Source of the DNA: Allorhizobium undicola ORS 992 = ATCC 700741 | GTDB taxonomy: Bacteria > Pseudomonadota > Alphaproteobacteria > Rhizobiales > Rhizobiaceae | Reading direction: 5' to 3' | NCBI RefSeq assembly: GCF_000621665.1 | Contig: NZ_JHXQ01000014.1 | Span: 59,056-123,055, forward strand | Length of the DNA stretch: 64,000 nt | In this document: positions 1 through 7,697 of the stretch, piece after piece | Numbering within the stretch: the first letter of the stretch is position 1 | Layout of the letters: each line of letters opens with the position of its first letter | Position numbers and translations under genes: made by a program | The notes under the pieces: generated by a model | Told to the model about the DNA's origin: nothing | Database searches by the model: none | What the model saw: only the letters and a program-made list of their open reading frames with translations

Positions 1-1725
1 GCCCATCCGCCGGACAAATACGCAACCGGCTTTGCCTCGATTGGCTCGACCCGCCATTATATTGCGCTTCTGCCAATCACCACGCCAGACGGAAAACTGC
101 TGGGCGCGATTGCCGCAAGCGCTGGCAATGCCGACAGGCTGATGCGGATGCAAACGGCCTTTTATCGCAATTCGCTGGTTTATGGCTCACTCATCATGCT
201 GGCGACCGGCATTGCCATCATGCTCGTGATGCGCCGCCTGTTCCATCCCATTCCGGCGCTGATCGAGGCCCTGAAACGCATTGCCCGCGATGAAACAGGC
301 CGCACGACGCCCTTTCGCCAGCGACGCGATGAAATCGGGCAATTGGCCAATGCCATCGAAACCCTGCGCGAGGGGGTTGTGGAGAGAGAGCATCTGCGAC
401 AGGTGCGTGAGGCCGCCCGCGAACTGGAACACCTGGCCCACCATGATCCGTTGACGGGGCTGCCAAACCGGGCCTTCTTGCAGAAAACATTGAGCCGGAT
501 GCTGGAAGAGGTCGAGCTTTTCGGGCGCACAATCAACGTCATGCTGCTTGATCTCGACCGTTTCAAGCCGGTCAACGATACTTACGGACATGCGGTGGGA
601 GACCAGTTGCTCATCGCCACCTGCCATCGGCTCTCGGTGCTTTTGGGGCCGCAGGATGTGCTTGCCCGCCTTGGCGGCGACGAGTTCGCGCTGATCCAGG
701 CGGTTTCCGTCAATGCGCGCACGGATGCCGCACGGCTGGGTGAGCGCATTATCGACGCCATGAATCGCCCGTTTCAGATCAATGATCTTTCGATTGGCAT
801 CGGCATCAGCATTGGTGTCGCGACAGCGCCCCTGCATGGGCGGACCCTCAAGGACATCATGAGCCATGCCGATGTGGCGCTTTACACGTCCAAGGGCGCC
901 GGGCGCGGCTGCCTTCGCCACTACCAGCCGGGCATGACCATGGAAAGCTCCGGCCGTTCGGCCATCGAGCAGGAACTGATGCTGGCCTTGGGGGAAGATC
1001 AGTTCGAGATCTTCTACCAGCCCATCATTGCCATACAGGATGGCCGCCTGTGTGGCCACGAGGCGCTGGTGCGCTGGCGTCATCCCGTGCGAGGCCTGCT
1101 GACGCCGGACCAGTTCATTGAAGCGGCCGAGGAAAGCGGCCTTATCGTGGAGCTTGATCGCTGGGTCTTGAGCAATGCCTGCCGGACCTTCGCCGCCATG
1201 CCCAATGCCGGGACACTGGCGGTGAATATCAGCGCGGCGGATCTGTTGCGCAGTGACCTGCCGGACTTTCTGCGTGCGACGCTGGACGCCACGGGGCTTG
1301 CGCCGCATCGGCTGGAAATCGAAGTCACTGAAACCAGCCCTATCGCCGAGCGGGAGGCCGTGACCGCGCTCCATGCCATCCGCGGCATGGGAATAGGTGT
1401 GGCGATCGACGATTTCGGTACCGGCTTCAGTTCGCTTTCCTATCTGCTCGACCTGCCTTTGACCCGCATCAAATTCGACCGCCGCTTCGTCGCCGGACTG
1501 GTCGATAATCCACGGGCGCTGAATATCCTGCGGGCCTTGATGATGCTTGCCAACGGACTTGGAATCGAGGCCACGGCGGAGGGTATCGAAAACCGGCAGC
1601 AGCTTCACATTCTGCGCGGGCTCGGCTGCAAGTCGGCGCAGGGCTATCTTTTCGGAAAACCGCAGGCCGAACCGCTTCAGGAGGATGATGCGGAAGGGTC
1701 GGGGCGCTTTCGTGCAATTGTTTGA
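1..1725 (+). CDS. Membrane GGDEF-EAL cyclic-di-GMP enzyme (5' end outside window)
   Basis: The frame is open from base 1, so the gene starts upstream of the window; the first internal Met (142) is not the start. The visible part begins with the end of an extracytoplasmic sensor domain, followed by one membrane segment (window codons about 57-77), a HAMP-like linker, a GGDEF domain and an EAL domain. The cyclase motif GGDEF (codons 225-229) is intact. The inhibitory I-site, normally RxxD five residues before it, reads GPQD, so product inhibition is probably lost. The phosphodiesterase side keeps EAL (codons 354-356), VNIS, TET, DDFGTGFSS, IKFD, AEGIE and QGY, so both activities look possible. 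Its membrane position suggests that a periplasmic signal sets c-di-GMP level. It lies 142 bp upstream of two periplasmic binding proteins on the same strand. High confidence in family; net activity unknown. Confidence 0.95.
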   Translation, partial: AHPPDKYATGFASIGSTRHYIALLPITTPDGKLLGAIAASAGNADRLMRMQTAFYRNSLVYGSLIMLATGIAIMLVMRRLFHPIPALIEALKRIARDETGRTTPFRQRRDEIGQLANAIETLREGVVEREHLRQVREAARELEHLAHHDPLTGLPNRAFLQKTLSRMLEEVELFGRTINVMLLDLDRFKPVNDTYGHAVGDQLLIATCHRLSVLLGPQDVLARLGGDEFALIQAVSVNARTDAARLGERIIDAMNRPFQINDLSIGIGISIGVATAPLHGRTLKDIMSHADVALYTSKGAGRGCLRHYQPGMTMESSGRSAIEQELMLALGEDQFEIFYQPIIAIQDGRLCGHEALVRWRHPVRGLLTPDQFIEAAEESGLIVELDRWVLSNACRTFAAMPNAGTLAVNISAADLLRSDLPDFLRATLDATGLAPHRLEIEVTETSPIAEREAVTALHAIRGMGIGVAIDDFGTGFSSLSYLLDLPLTRIKFDRRFVAGLVDNPRALNILRALMMLANGLGIEATAEGIENRQQLHILRGLGCKSAQGYLFGKPQAEPLQEDDAEGSGRFRAIV

Positions 1726-1867
1726 GAAAGCGCTGTCATAAACGCTCGAAGTTCAAGCCCGCGCAAGGCCAGGTTTCCGGGCGGCGTGGTTGGACAGCAA
1801 ATGAATGTTCCGGGTCAGGCGGAGTATTTCCGGCCGCCGCATGGTGATATTGGCAGGAGAAAGCGGC

Positions 1868-2773
1868 ATGTCGTTATTCAGGTTTTGCAAACCCGCATTG
1901 GCCGTTTGGTTGATGGCCGCCCCTGCGCTTTGGGCAGGGCAGGATGGCGGAACGCTGGCCAAACTGCGCCAGAGCGGGGTGATTACCATCGGACATCGAC
2001 AGGCCGAGCCGCCCTTTTCCTATGTGGTGGACGGAAAGCCCACGGGCTACTCCACGGAATTATGCGTGGCCATTGTCGAACGTCTGGCGAAAAAGCTCGG
2101 TCTGCCCCGTATCAGCATAGATTATGTGCCGGTTTCCTCGGCCACGCGCTTTGTCATGATGCGAACCGGCAAGATCGACATGGAATGTGCGGCAACGACA
2201 AATACCGCAGAGCGCCGCAAGCTTGTGGCTTTCAGCTATCCGCATTTCCTTTCGGCGACGCGCTTTGTTTCTCTGAAAACTGCCAATCTCCACCGTGTGG
2301 GCGATCTTGCCGGAAGAAGCGTCGCGGCCACCTCGGGCACGGTGAATCTCGATCAGCTCAACGCGGTCAATCGTCAGAGGGGGCTTAATATTTCCGTTCT
2401 GCTGAACAAGGAAAATGAAGAATCCTTCGCCATGGTGACGAGCGGCAAGGCCTCCGCCTATGTCATGGACGATATTCTTCTGGCGGGATTGGTGGCAGGT
2501 TCGGCCGATCCGCAACTCTACGAGATTTCCCAGGAGGCGCTGAGCGCGCCGGAGCCTTACGGGCTTTTGCTGCCGCATGACGATGAGACCTTCATTGCCG
2601 CCGTCAATGAAAGCCTGCGATCGATCTACGAAAGCGGTGAAATTCGCCAGCTTTACAGCCGATGGTTCGAGGAGCCGATCCCGCCGCAGGGACAGAGGAT
2701 GAACCTGCCCCTTTCCGCCGAGCTGCGGGCGGTGTTCGAAAAACCCGGATATATGACGGATCACCTGCGATGA
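1868..2773 (+). CDS. Periplasmic amino-acid-type solute-binding protein, first of a tandem pair
   Basis: A 301-residue protein of the family 3 (GltI/glutamate-aspartate-like) binding proteins. The chosen ATG at 1868 follows an AGGAGA ribosome-binding site (1854-1859) and opens a clean signal peptide (MSLFRFCKPALAVWLM, cleavage near ALWA-GQ). An earlier in-frame ATG at 1805 would put 21 non-signal residues in front. Family marks are the YSTELC segment after the first strand, the ECAATTNTAERRK segment, the TSGTVNLDQL segment and the C-terminal YSRWFEEPIPP motif. No permease or ATPase gene is adjacent; the next gene is a paralogue that overlaps by 4 bp. It could serve a transporter encoded elsewhere or act as a ligand sensor for the upstream GGDEF-EAL protein (inference). 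Confidence 0.9.
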   Translation: MSLFRFCKPALAVWLMAAPALWAGQDGGTLAKLRQSGVITIGHRQAEPPFSYVVDGKPTGYSTELCVAIVERLAKKLGLPRISIDYVPVSSATRFVMMRTGKIDMECAATTNTAERRKLVAFSYPHFLSATRFVSLKTANLHRVGDLAGRSVAATSGTVNLDQLNAVNRQRGLNISVLLNKENEESFAMVTSGKASAYVMDDILLAGLVAGSADPQLYEISQEALSAPEPYGLLLPHDDETFIAAVNESLRSIYESGEIRQLYSRWFEEPIPPQGQRMNLPLSAELRAVFEKPGYMTDHLR

Positions 2774-3684
2774 TGGCGGCCCTTACGACACGTTTTCTGG
2801 CGCTTGTGCTGGTGGTTCTGGCCGTTGTCAGCCGGGTCTATGCGCAGGACGTCGCGGATGGCCAGGGGCATACGGTCAGCCTGACCATCGAACGGCTGCG
2901 TCAAACACACGTCCTGCGCGTCGGCTATGGCACTGCCGCGCCCTTCTCGTTCACCAACGCCAATGGAGACATCAGCGGATATTCGATAGACCTTTGCCGG
3001 GAAATGGCCGAGGAGATGCGGCAGATCCTGCAATTGCCGGAAATCCGGACGGAGTATGTTTTCCGCACGCCCGCCAACCGGCTACAGCTTCTGAACGAGG
3101 GCGGCATGGATATCGAATGCAATGCCAGCACGAATTTGCCGGAACGGCGCAAGGCTGCGAATTTTGCACCGGCGCATTTCTTCATGCGCACCCGCCTTGT
3201 CAGCCTGAAGCGCAATAATATCCATAAACTCGAAGATCTGCGCGGCAAAAGCGTCAGCGTTGTGCTGGGAACGGTCAATATCAGTCAGATCCTCCAGCTC
3301 TCCCGAGAGCGCAGGCTCGGTCTCGTTACGGTGCCGGTTGACGAGGTGGAGCGAGCCTTCGAACTTGTCAACAACGGCAGTGTCTCGGCCTTCGCCATGG
3401 ACGACATCCTGCTTCACGAGATGATCGCCCGATCGGGTCATCCGCAGGATTTCTCCGTCAGCGAGGAGGGGTTGGGAGAGCCTGCGGCTTATGGCTTCAT
3501 GACGCGCATCAACGATCCCGAATTTGCCGATCTGGTTGCCAAGGCCCTATGGCGGGTCTATCGCAGCGACAGGATGCAGAAGATCTACGACCGATGGTTC
3601 ATGCAGCCTTTCGGAGAACCGCCGCATTGCCTGAACCTTCCCATGAGCGCCGAACTGCGCGCGATGATGGAAAGCGTGGAGTAA
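2770..3684 (+). CDS. Periplasmic amino-acid-type solute-binding protein, second of a tandem pair
   Basis: A 304-residue paralogue of the preceding protein with the same segments (YSIDLC, ECNASTNLPERRK, VLGTVNISQIL, YDRWFMQPFGEPP). The ATG at 2770 overlaps the upstream stop in an ATGA junction, which implies translational coupling, and starts a signal peptide (MMAALTTRFLALVLVVLAVV, cleavage near VYA-QD). A longer reading from 2662 would lie inside the upstream gene and is rejected. Both proteins probably bind polar amino acids or related small acids; the ligand cannot be read from the sequence. Duplication followed by divergence, with no transporter core beside it, is the notable point. Confidence 0.9.
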   Translation: MMAALTTRFLALVLVVLAVVSRVYAQDVADGQGHTVSLTIERLRQTHVLRVGYGTAAPFSFTNANGDISGYSIDLCREMAEEMRQILQLPEIRTEYVFRTPANRLQLLNEGGMDIECNASTNLPERRKAANFAPAHFFMRTRLVSLKRNNIHKLEDLRGKSVSVVLGTVNISQILQLSRERRLGLVTVPVDEVERAFELVNNGSVSAFAMDDILLHEMIARSGHPQDFSVSEEGLGEPAAYGFMTRINDPEFADLVAKALWRVYRSDRMQKIYDRWFMQPFGEPPHCLNLPMSAELRAMMESVE

Positions 3685-3830
3685 CCTGTCCAGCCGGGGA
3701 TATGCATAACACCTGTGGATAAGGCCGGGCGCAGGCAGGAGCAGGGCGATCACCCGCCGGATCTGCGCTACACCTCATGCAGGTTGGTTGAGCCCGTTTT
3801 GGTCAAGGACGCCAAAGCTGGAGCGCCTCA

Positions 3831-5870
3831 ATGAAGCGTGGGGAAATCATGACGATGGAACATCCGGGTGATTTGCCGTTGATGCCTCTGCTGGCGGCGG
3901 CGCGTGGACAGCAACTTTCCTTCAACGATCTTTTCCGGGTTGCCGAAGGTCTTGAGCGGGCAGGCAGGCCCGTGGATGCGGCCGAGGTCTATAAAAGCTG
4001 GATCGCCTTCAATGACGGCCATCCCTTCCTGCACCTCGTGCTGTTCAATTATTCCGTGGCGCTGCGGCAATTGGGCGATGTGGCCGGGAGCATTCACGCC
4101 TTGCGCGCCTGCCTGAAGCTTGATCCGCGTTTCGGCCCTGCGCATATCAATCTGGGCCGGGCACTGGAGGATAGCGGCCTTGCGGCGGCAGCCATCCAGC
4201 AATGGCAGGCGCTTTTGGAGACAACGGCTGAAAGCACGGCCGATCGGGTCAGCCACAGGTTGATGGCGCTCCAGCATATTGGCCGGGTCATGGAAAATGC
4301 CAATCTGCTGGAAGAGGCGGAAACCGCGCTGTGGCAGGCCATGGAACTGCGCCCCGACCGGACGGAGGCGGGGCAGCACTGGAGCGCGCTTCGGCAAAGG
4401 CAGTGCAAATGGCCGATCCTCGCCGCCTCCCAGCACGTTACCTTCAGGCAAATGCTGGATGCCATGTCGCCATTGGCGTTGGCCTGTTATTGCGACGATC
4501 CACTGTTTCAGCTTGCCAGGGCGCATCGTTACAGCAAATCCTTCGTCGGCAGGCCCGACATCCGCGATTTCGCAGCAAAGCCGGTGCAGGCCAAATGCGC
4601 AACGGGCAAGAGGCTGAGGGTGGGCTATGTGTCCTCGGACCTGCGCGATCATGCCGTCGGCTTTGCGCTCCGCGAGGTGCTGGAACTGCATGATCCCGCC
4701 CAGGTCGAGCTTTATGCCTATTACTGCGGCGATCCTGTCACGAATGACGAGACGCAAAACCGCATGAAGGCCGTCTTCGCCGTCTGGCGCGACATTACGG
4801 CCATGGAGGATGACAAGGCGGCGCGCTGCATTCGCGACGATGACATCGATATTCTGATCGATGTGAATGGTTATACGAAAAACGCCCGCACCCGTATCTT
4901 CGCCTACCGGCCGGCGCCGGTCATCGTCAATTTCTGTGGCTATCCGGGCTCGATGGGAAGCCCGTTTCATCACTACATCATTGCGGATGAACGGGTCATT
5001 CCCCCGGAAAACGAGATTTTCTATTCCGAAAAGGTTCTGCATATCCCGTGCACCCAGCCCATCGACCGGAAACGGTTGCGCGGCGCGCGGCCAAGCCGGG
5101 TGGAGGCAGGGCTGCCGGATGAAGGCTTCGTTTTCGCCTGCTTCAACGGAATGCAGAAAATAACCGCCGAAACCTTTGCCCGCTTCATGCACATTCTTTC
5201 AGGCGCACCGGGCAGCTTCTTGTGGCTGTTGAGCGGTGGCGAGGCGGTGGATCAGAGATTGCGCGGCCTTGCGCAAGACGCAGGCGTTTCGCCGGAAAGA
5301 TTGATTTTCGCACCCAAGGCCGCCAATCCCGACCATCTGGCGCGGCTTGGGTTGGCCGATCTTTTCCTCGACACCTTCCCTTATGGCGCCCATTCCACGG
5401 CGGCGGATGCCCTGACCATGGGGCTGCCGGTGCTGACCTTTGCAGGCAAGAGCTTTGCCGCCCGTTTTTGCGCCAGTATCGTGACCGCAGCGGGCTTGCC
5501 GGAGCTGATATGCAACAGCCCTGAGGGCTATGTGGAGACGGCTATTGCTCTTTCCCGAACGCCGGAACGGCTGAAGGCCATGGCAACCATGCTGAACGAG
5601 CGCCCGAATGCGGCAGAGCTGCATGACATGGAAGGACTGGCGCAGCGCCTTCAGGCGCTTTACCGGCACATGCAGGAAGAGGCGGAGGCAGGCCGCAGAC
5701 CAGTGCCAAATCTGCGAAATCTGGACATATATTACGAAATCGGCGCCACCCTTCTTGAGGCTGGCGTGGACGGACTGGAGGACGGGGCCTATCGAAGCCT
5801 CTATCGTGCCCGGCTTTCAGAGTGGCATGAGTTTTCTCCGATCGCGCCAGACGGGAGGCTCTGGCCATGA
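3831..5870 (+). CDS. TPR-containing OGT/SPINDLY-type glycosyltransferase (GT41)
   Basis: A 679-residue cytoplasmic protein. Residues about 15-165 are tetratricopeptide-like helices (for example the LDPRFGPAHINLGRALEDSG unit). Residues about 260-615 form the two-lobe catalytic region of O-GlcNAc transferase-like enzymes: SSDLRDH with His274, FCGYPGSMG, FNGMQKI with Lys443, and GAHSTAADALTMGLPVLT with His521, matching the positions of the catalytic and UDP-binding residues of OGT. It should transfer a sugar from a nucleotide-sugar to Ser/Thr of proteins; donor and target are not deducible. The start at 3831 has GGAG seven bases upstream; an ATG at 3849 with GGGGA is an alternative. The stop overlaps the start of the UDP-galactopyranose mutase gene (ATGA), and a giant Ser/Thr-rich repeat protein follows, an attractive substrate (inference). 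Confidence 0.88.
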   Translation: MKRGEIMTMEHPGDLPLMPLLAAARGQQLSFNDLFRVAEGLERAGRPVDAAEVYKSWIAFNDGHPFLHLVLFNYSVALRQLGDVAGSIHALRACLKLDPRFGPAHINLGRALEDSGLAAAAIQQWQALLETTAESTADRVSHRLMALQHIGRVMENANLLEEAETALWQAMELRPDRTEAGQHWSALRQRQCKWPILAASQHVTFRQMLDAMSPLALACYCDDPLFQLARAHRYSKSFVGRPDIRDFAAKPVQAKCATGKRLRVGYVSSDLRDHAVGFALREVLELHDPAQVELYAYYCGDPVTNDETQNRMKAVFAVWRDITAMEDDKAARCIRDDDIDILIDVNGYTKNARTRIFAYRPAPVIVNFCGYPGSMGSPFHHYIIADERVIPPENEIFYSEKVLHIPCTQPIDRKRLRGARPSRVEAGLPDEGFVFACFNGMQKITAETFARFMHILSGAPGSFLWLLSGGEAVDQRLRGLAQDAGVSPERLIFAPKAANPDHLARLGLADLFLDTFPYGAHSTAADALTMGLPVLTFAGKSFAARFCASIVTAAGLPELICNSPEGYVETAIALSRTPERLKAMATMLNERPNAAELHDMEGLAQRLQALYRHMQEEAEAGRRPVPNLRNLDIYYEIGATLLEAGVDGLEDGAYRSLYRARLSEWHEFSPIAPDGRLWP

Positions 5871-7054
5871 GCGGGCCGCAAAGAGGCCCCGGAATCGCAG
5901 GCCTGTCTGCAAACCTGGCGGTGGCGGGCGCGGGGCTTTCGGGTGCGGTCATCGCGCGGGAAATGGCCGAGGCGGGGCACAGGGTCACGGTCTTCGAAGG
6001 CCGCGATCATGTTGCCGGCAATTGTCATACAAAGCGCGATGCCGAAACCGGTATTCTGCTGCATGTCTATGGGCCTCACATCTTCCATACGGATGATGAA
6101 GGCGTGTGGAATTACGTCAACCGCTTCCAGACGTTTCGGCCATATCTGCATCGCGTCAAGATCACCAGTGGCGGGCAGGTCTATTCCCTGCCGGTCAATC
6201 TGCACACCATCAACCAGTTTTTCGGCGCTGCGATGGGGCCGGATGCGGCAAGATCCTTCATTGCGGCTGAGGCGGATGCGCATATCGAAAGCCCGGAGAC
6301 GTTCGAGGAGCAAGCGTTGCGCTTCGTCGGGCGCCGTCTGTACGAAGCCTTTTTCAAGGGTTACACCGAAAAGCAATGGGGATGCGCACCCTCCAGCCTG
6401 CCTGCGGCCATTCTCAAGCGTCTGCCGCTGAGGTTCAATTATGACGACCGCTATTTTTCCCACCGCTTTCAGGCCATGCCGGAGACGGGCTATACGGACA
6501 TGGTGGCGCGCATGTTGGATCATGACGTCATCAACTTGAGGTTGAACACGCCCTTCCGGCGTGAATGGCTGCCGGACTTCGATCATGTCTTCTATTCCGG
6601 CCCCATCGATGCATTTTACGGCTTCGATGAAGGGCGGCTGGGCTATCGAACCCTGGATTTCGAGCGTTTCATCCACCCCGGTGACTATCAGGGCTGTGCC
6701 GTGATGAATTATGCGGACCGGTCCATCCCCCATACCCGCATTACCGAGCACAAGCATTTTGCGCCCTGGGAAGAGCATGGCGCTTCGATTTGTTATCGCG
6801 AAACCTCCCGCGCCTGTGGGGAAAACGACATTCCCTACTATCCCATCCGCCTTGTGCAGGAGAAACAGCAGTTATCTCGATATGTGGCCAGAGCCGCTGC
6901 CGAAAAAGGCGTGTCCTTCGTCGGGCGCCTTGGAACATACCGCTATCTCGACATGGATGTCACCATTCGGGAAGCACTGGATTGTGCCGCACTTTTCCAA
7001 CATTGCCGCAAGCATGACCTGCCGGTGCCCGCCTTTGCAATTGCGCCACTCTAG
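5867..7054 (+). CDS. glf: UDP-galactopyranose mutase
   Basis: A 395-residue flavoprotein that interconverts UDP-galactopyranose and UDP-galactofuranose in the cytoplasm, making the donor for Galf-containing glycans. The N-terminus has the FAD-binding GAGLSGAV motif (residues about 21-28) followed by the acidic end of the second strand (VTVFEGRDHVAGN), and the family signatures HVYGPHIFHT, GYTEKQWG and NYDDRYF. Length fits the family. Its start overlaps the glycosyltransferase stop by 4 bp, so the two are one operon and probably one pathway. The stop TAG coincides with the left edge of a small repeat element. Known mutases work at the nucleotide-sugar level, so a Galf or Gal product attached by a neighbouring transferase is plausible but not shown. 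Confidence 0.93.
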   Translation: MSGPQRGPGIAGLSANLAVAGAGLSGAVIAREMAEAGHRVTVFEGRDHVAGNCHTKRDAETGILLHVYGPHIFHTDDEGVWNYVNRFQTFRPYLHRVKITSGGQVYSLPVNLHTINQFFGAAMGPDAARSFIAAEADAHIESPETFEEQALRFVGRRLYEAFFKGYTEKQWGCAPSSLPAAILKRLPLRFNYDDRYFSHRFQAMPETGYTDMVARMLDHDVINLRLNTPFRREWLPDFDHVFYSGPIDAFYGFDEGRLGYRTLDFERFIHPGDYQGCAVMNYADRSIPHTRITEHKHFAPWEEHGASICYRETSRACGENDIPYYPIRLVQEKQQLSRYVARAAAEKGVSFVGRLGTYRYLDMDVTIREALDCAALFQHCRKHDLPVPAFAIAPL

Positions 7055-7193
7055 GGTGTGTGGGAATTCGACGTTGGGTGAGGAGAAAACGGTGATGTGC
7101 GAGAATCGGAGCGGAGTGTACTTAATGTACATGAGCACCGGAATCGCAGCAAATTACCGTTTGCAGCCCGCCCAACGTTGAATAGCCACACAC
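7053..7193. mobile_element. Putative MITE-like element with terminal inverted repeats
   Basis: About 140 bp bounded by imperfect inverted repeats: GTGTGTGG..AATTC..ACGTTGGG on the left (7056-7077) and CCCAACGTT..AAT..CCACACAC on the right (7171-7193). TCTA occurs on both outer sides and could be a target duplication. There is no coding capacity. The left end coincides with the stop codon of glf. A fragment resembling one end (GCCACACACTACC) recurs near 63545. Confidence 0.55.
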
Positions 7194-7344
7194 TCTACGT
7201 TTGAGGCAGGCCGGGTGTCGCGATCACGATTTCGTCAGCCTGTCGTTACCAATTGCGGTTGAAAAGCCGGTTTCCGTCAGCCTCGGACAAGTAAGGATAT
7301 GTAAATTTTTGCCGGGAGACGCGGGTGCCGCCTTCTGTGGGCTT
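7194..7344. other. Part of a 643-bp non-coding stretch before the giant repeat gene
   Basis: Between glf (ends 7054) and the giant repeat gene (starts 7698) there is no convincing gene. The stretch holds the MITE-like element (7053-7193), the two-hairpin repeat (7345-7450) and about 250 bp of apparently unique sequence (7451-7697) that must contain the promoter of the repeat gene. I could not identify clear -35/-10 boxes. The short readings through this stretch lack ribosome-binding sites. Confidence 0.5.
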
Positions 7345-7450
7345 TACAGCGCCGTGCGTTTTAACAAACGCACAAAGGACGCTGTAACGCTTTGAATCTG
7401 CTTCATAATTTTCACCTTAAATCGATTCCGATTTAAGGAATTATGCAGTA
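7345..7450 (-). repeat. Two-hairpin ~106-bp intergenic repeat, copy 1 (reverse orientation)
   Basis: Starts TACAGCGCC and ends ATTATGCAGTA. It contains one palindrome around GTGCGTTT..AAACGCAC, with outer TACAGCG/CGCTGTA arms, and a second around CCTTAAATCG/CGATTTAAGG. The same element occurs at 15494-15600, 33532-33637 and 55220-55326. Orientation is named relative to the 15494 copy. Confidence 0.85.
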
Positions 7451-7697
7451 GGCTTGGCAAGCACCGCTTTCCGTATCGGCGGTAGGGCCGGGCTTTTTCA
7501 TGAGAGGAAGGAGCCCGGATTTCCCTCCGAAAATACGCAGAACAAGAGCTTGGGACGTGAAAAGCGCTTTTGAGAGATTGCGGACGTTTCAAGGTCGAGC
7601 CGTTTCAGGGCCGCCTTGCGCTTGACCTGGCGGTGTGTGGGAAACAGGGGCCTTTTGCCGGACGCTTCATTGAGGTGGCCGCTTTCGGGGCGCCGTC

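Noticed and set aside
187..1608. Minus-strand 473-codon frame opposite the GGDEF-EAL gene
   Set aside because: The plus-strand frame has complete GGDEF and EAL motifs; the antisense product has no recognisable motif and is a high-GC shadow. The same applies to the 454-codon frame opposite the glycosyltransferase and the 480-codon-class frames opposite other genes.
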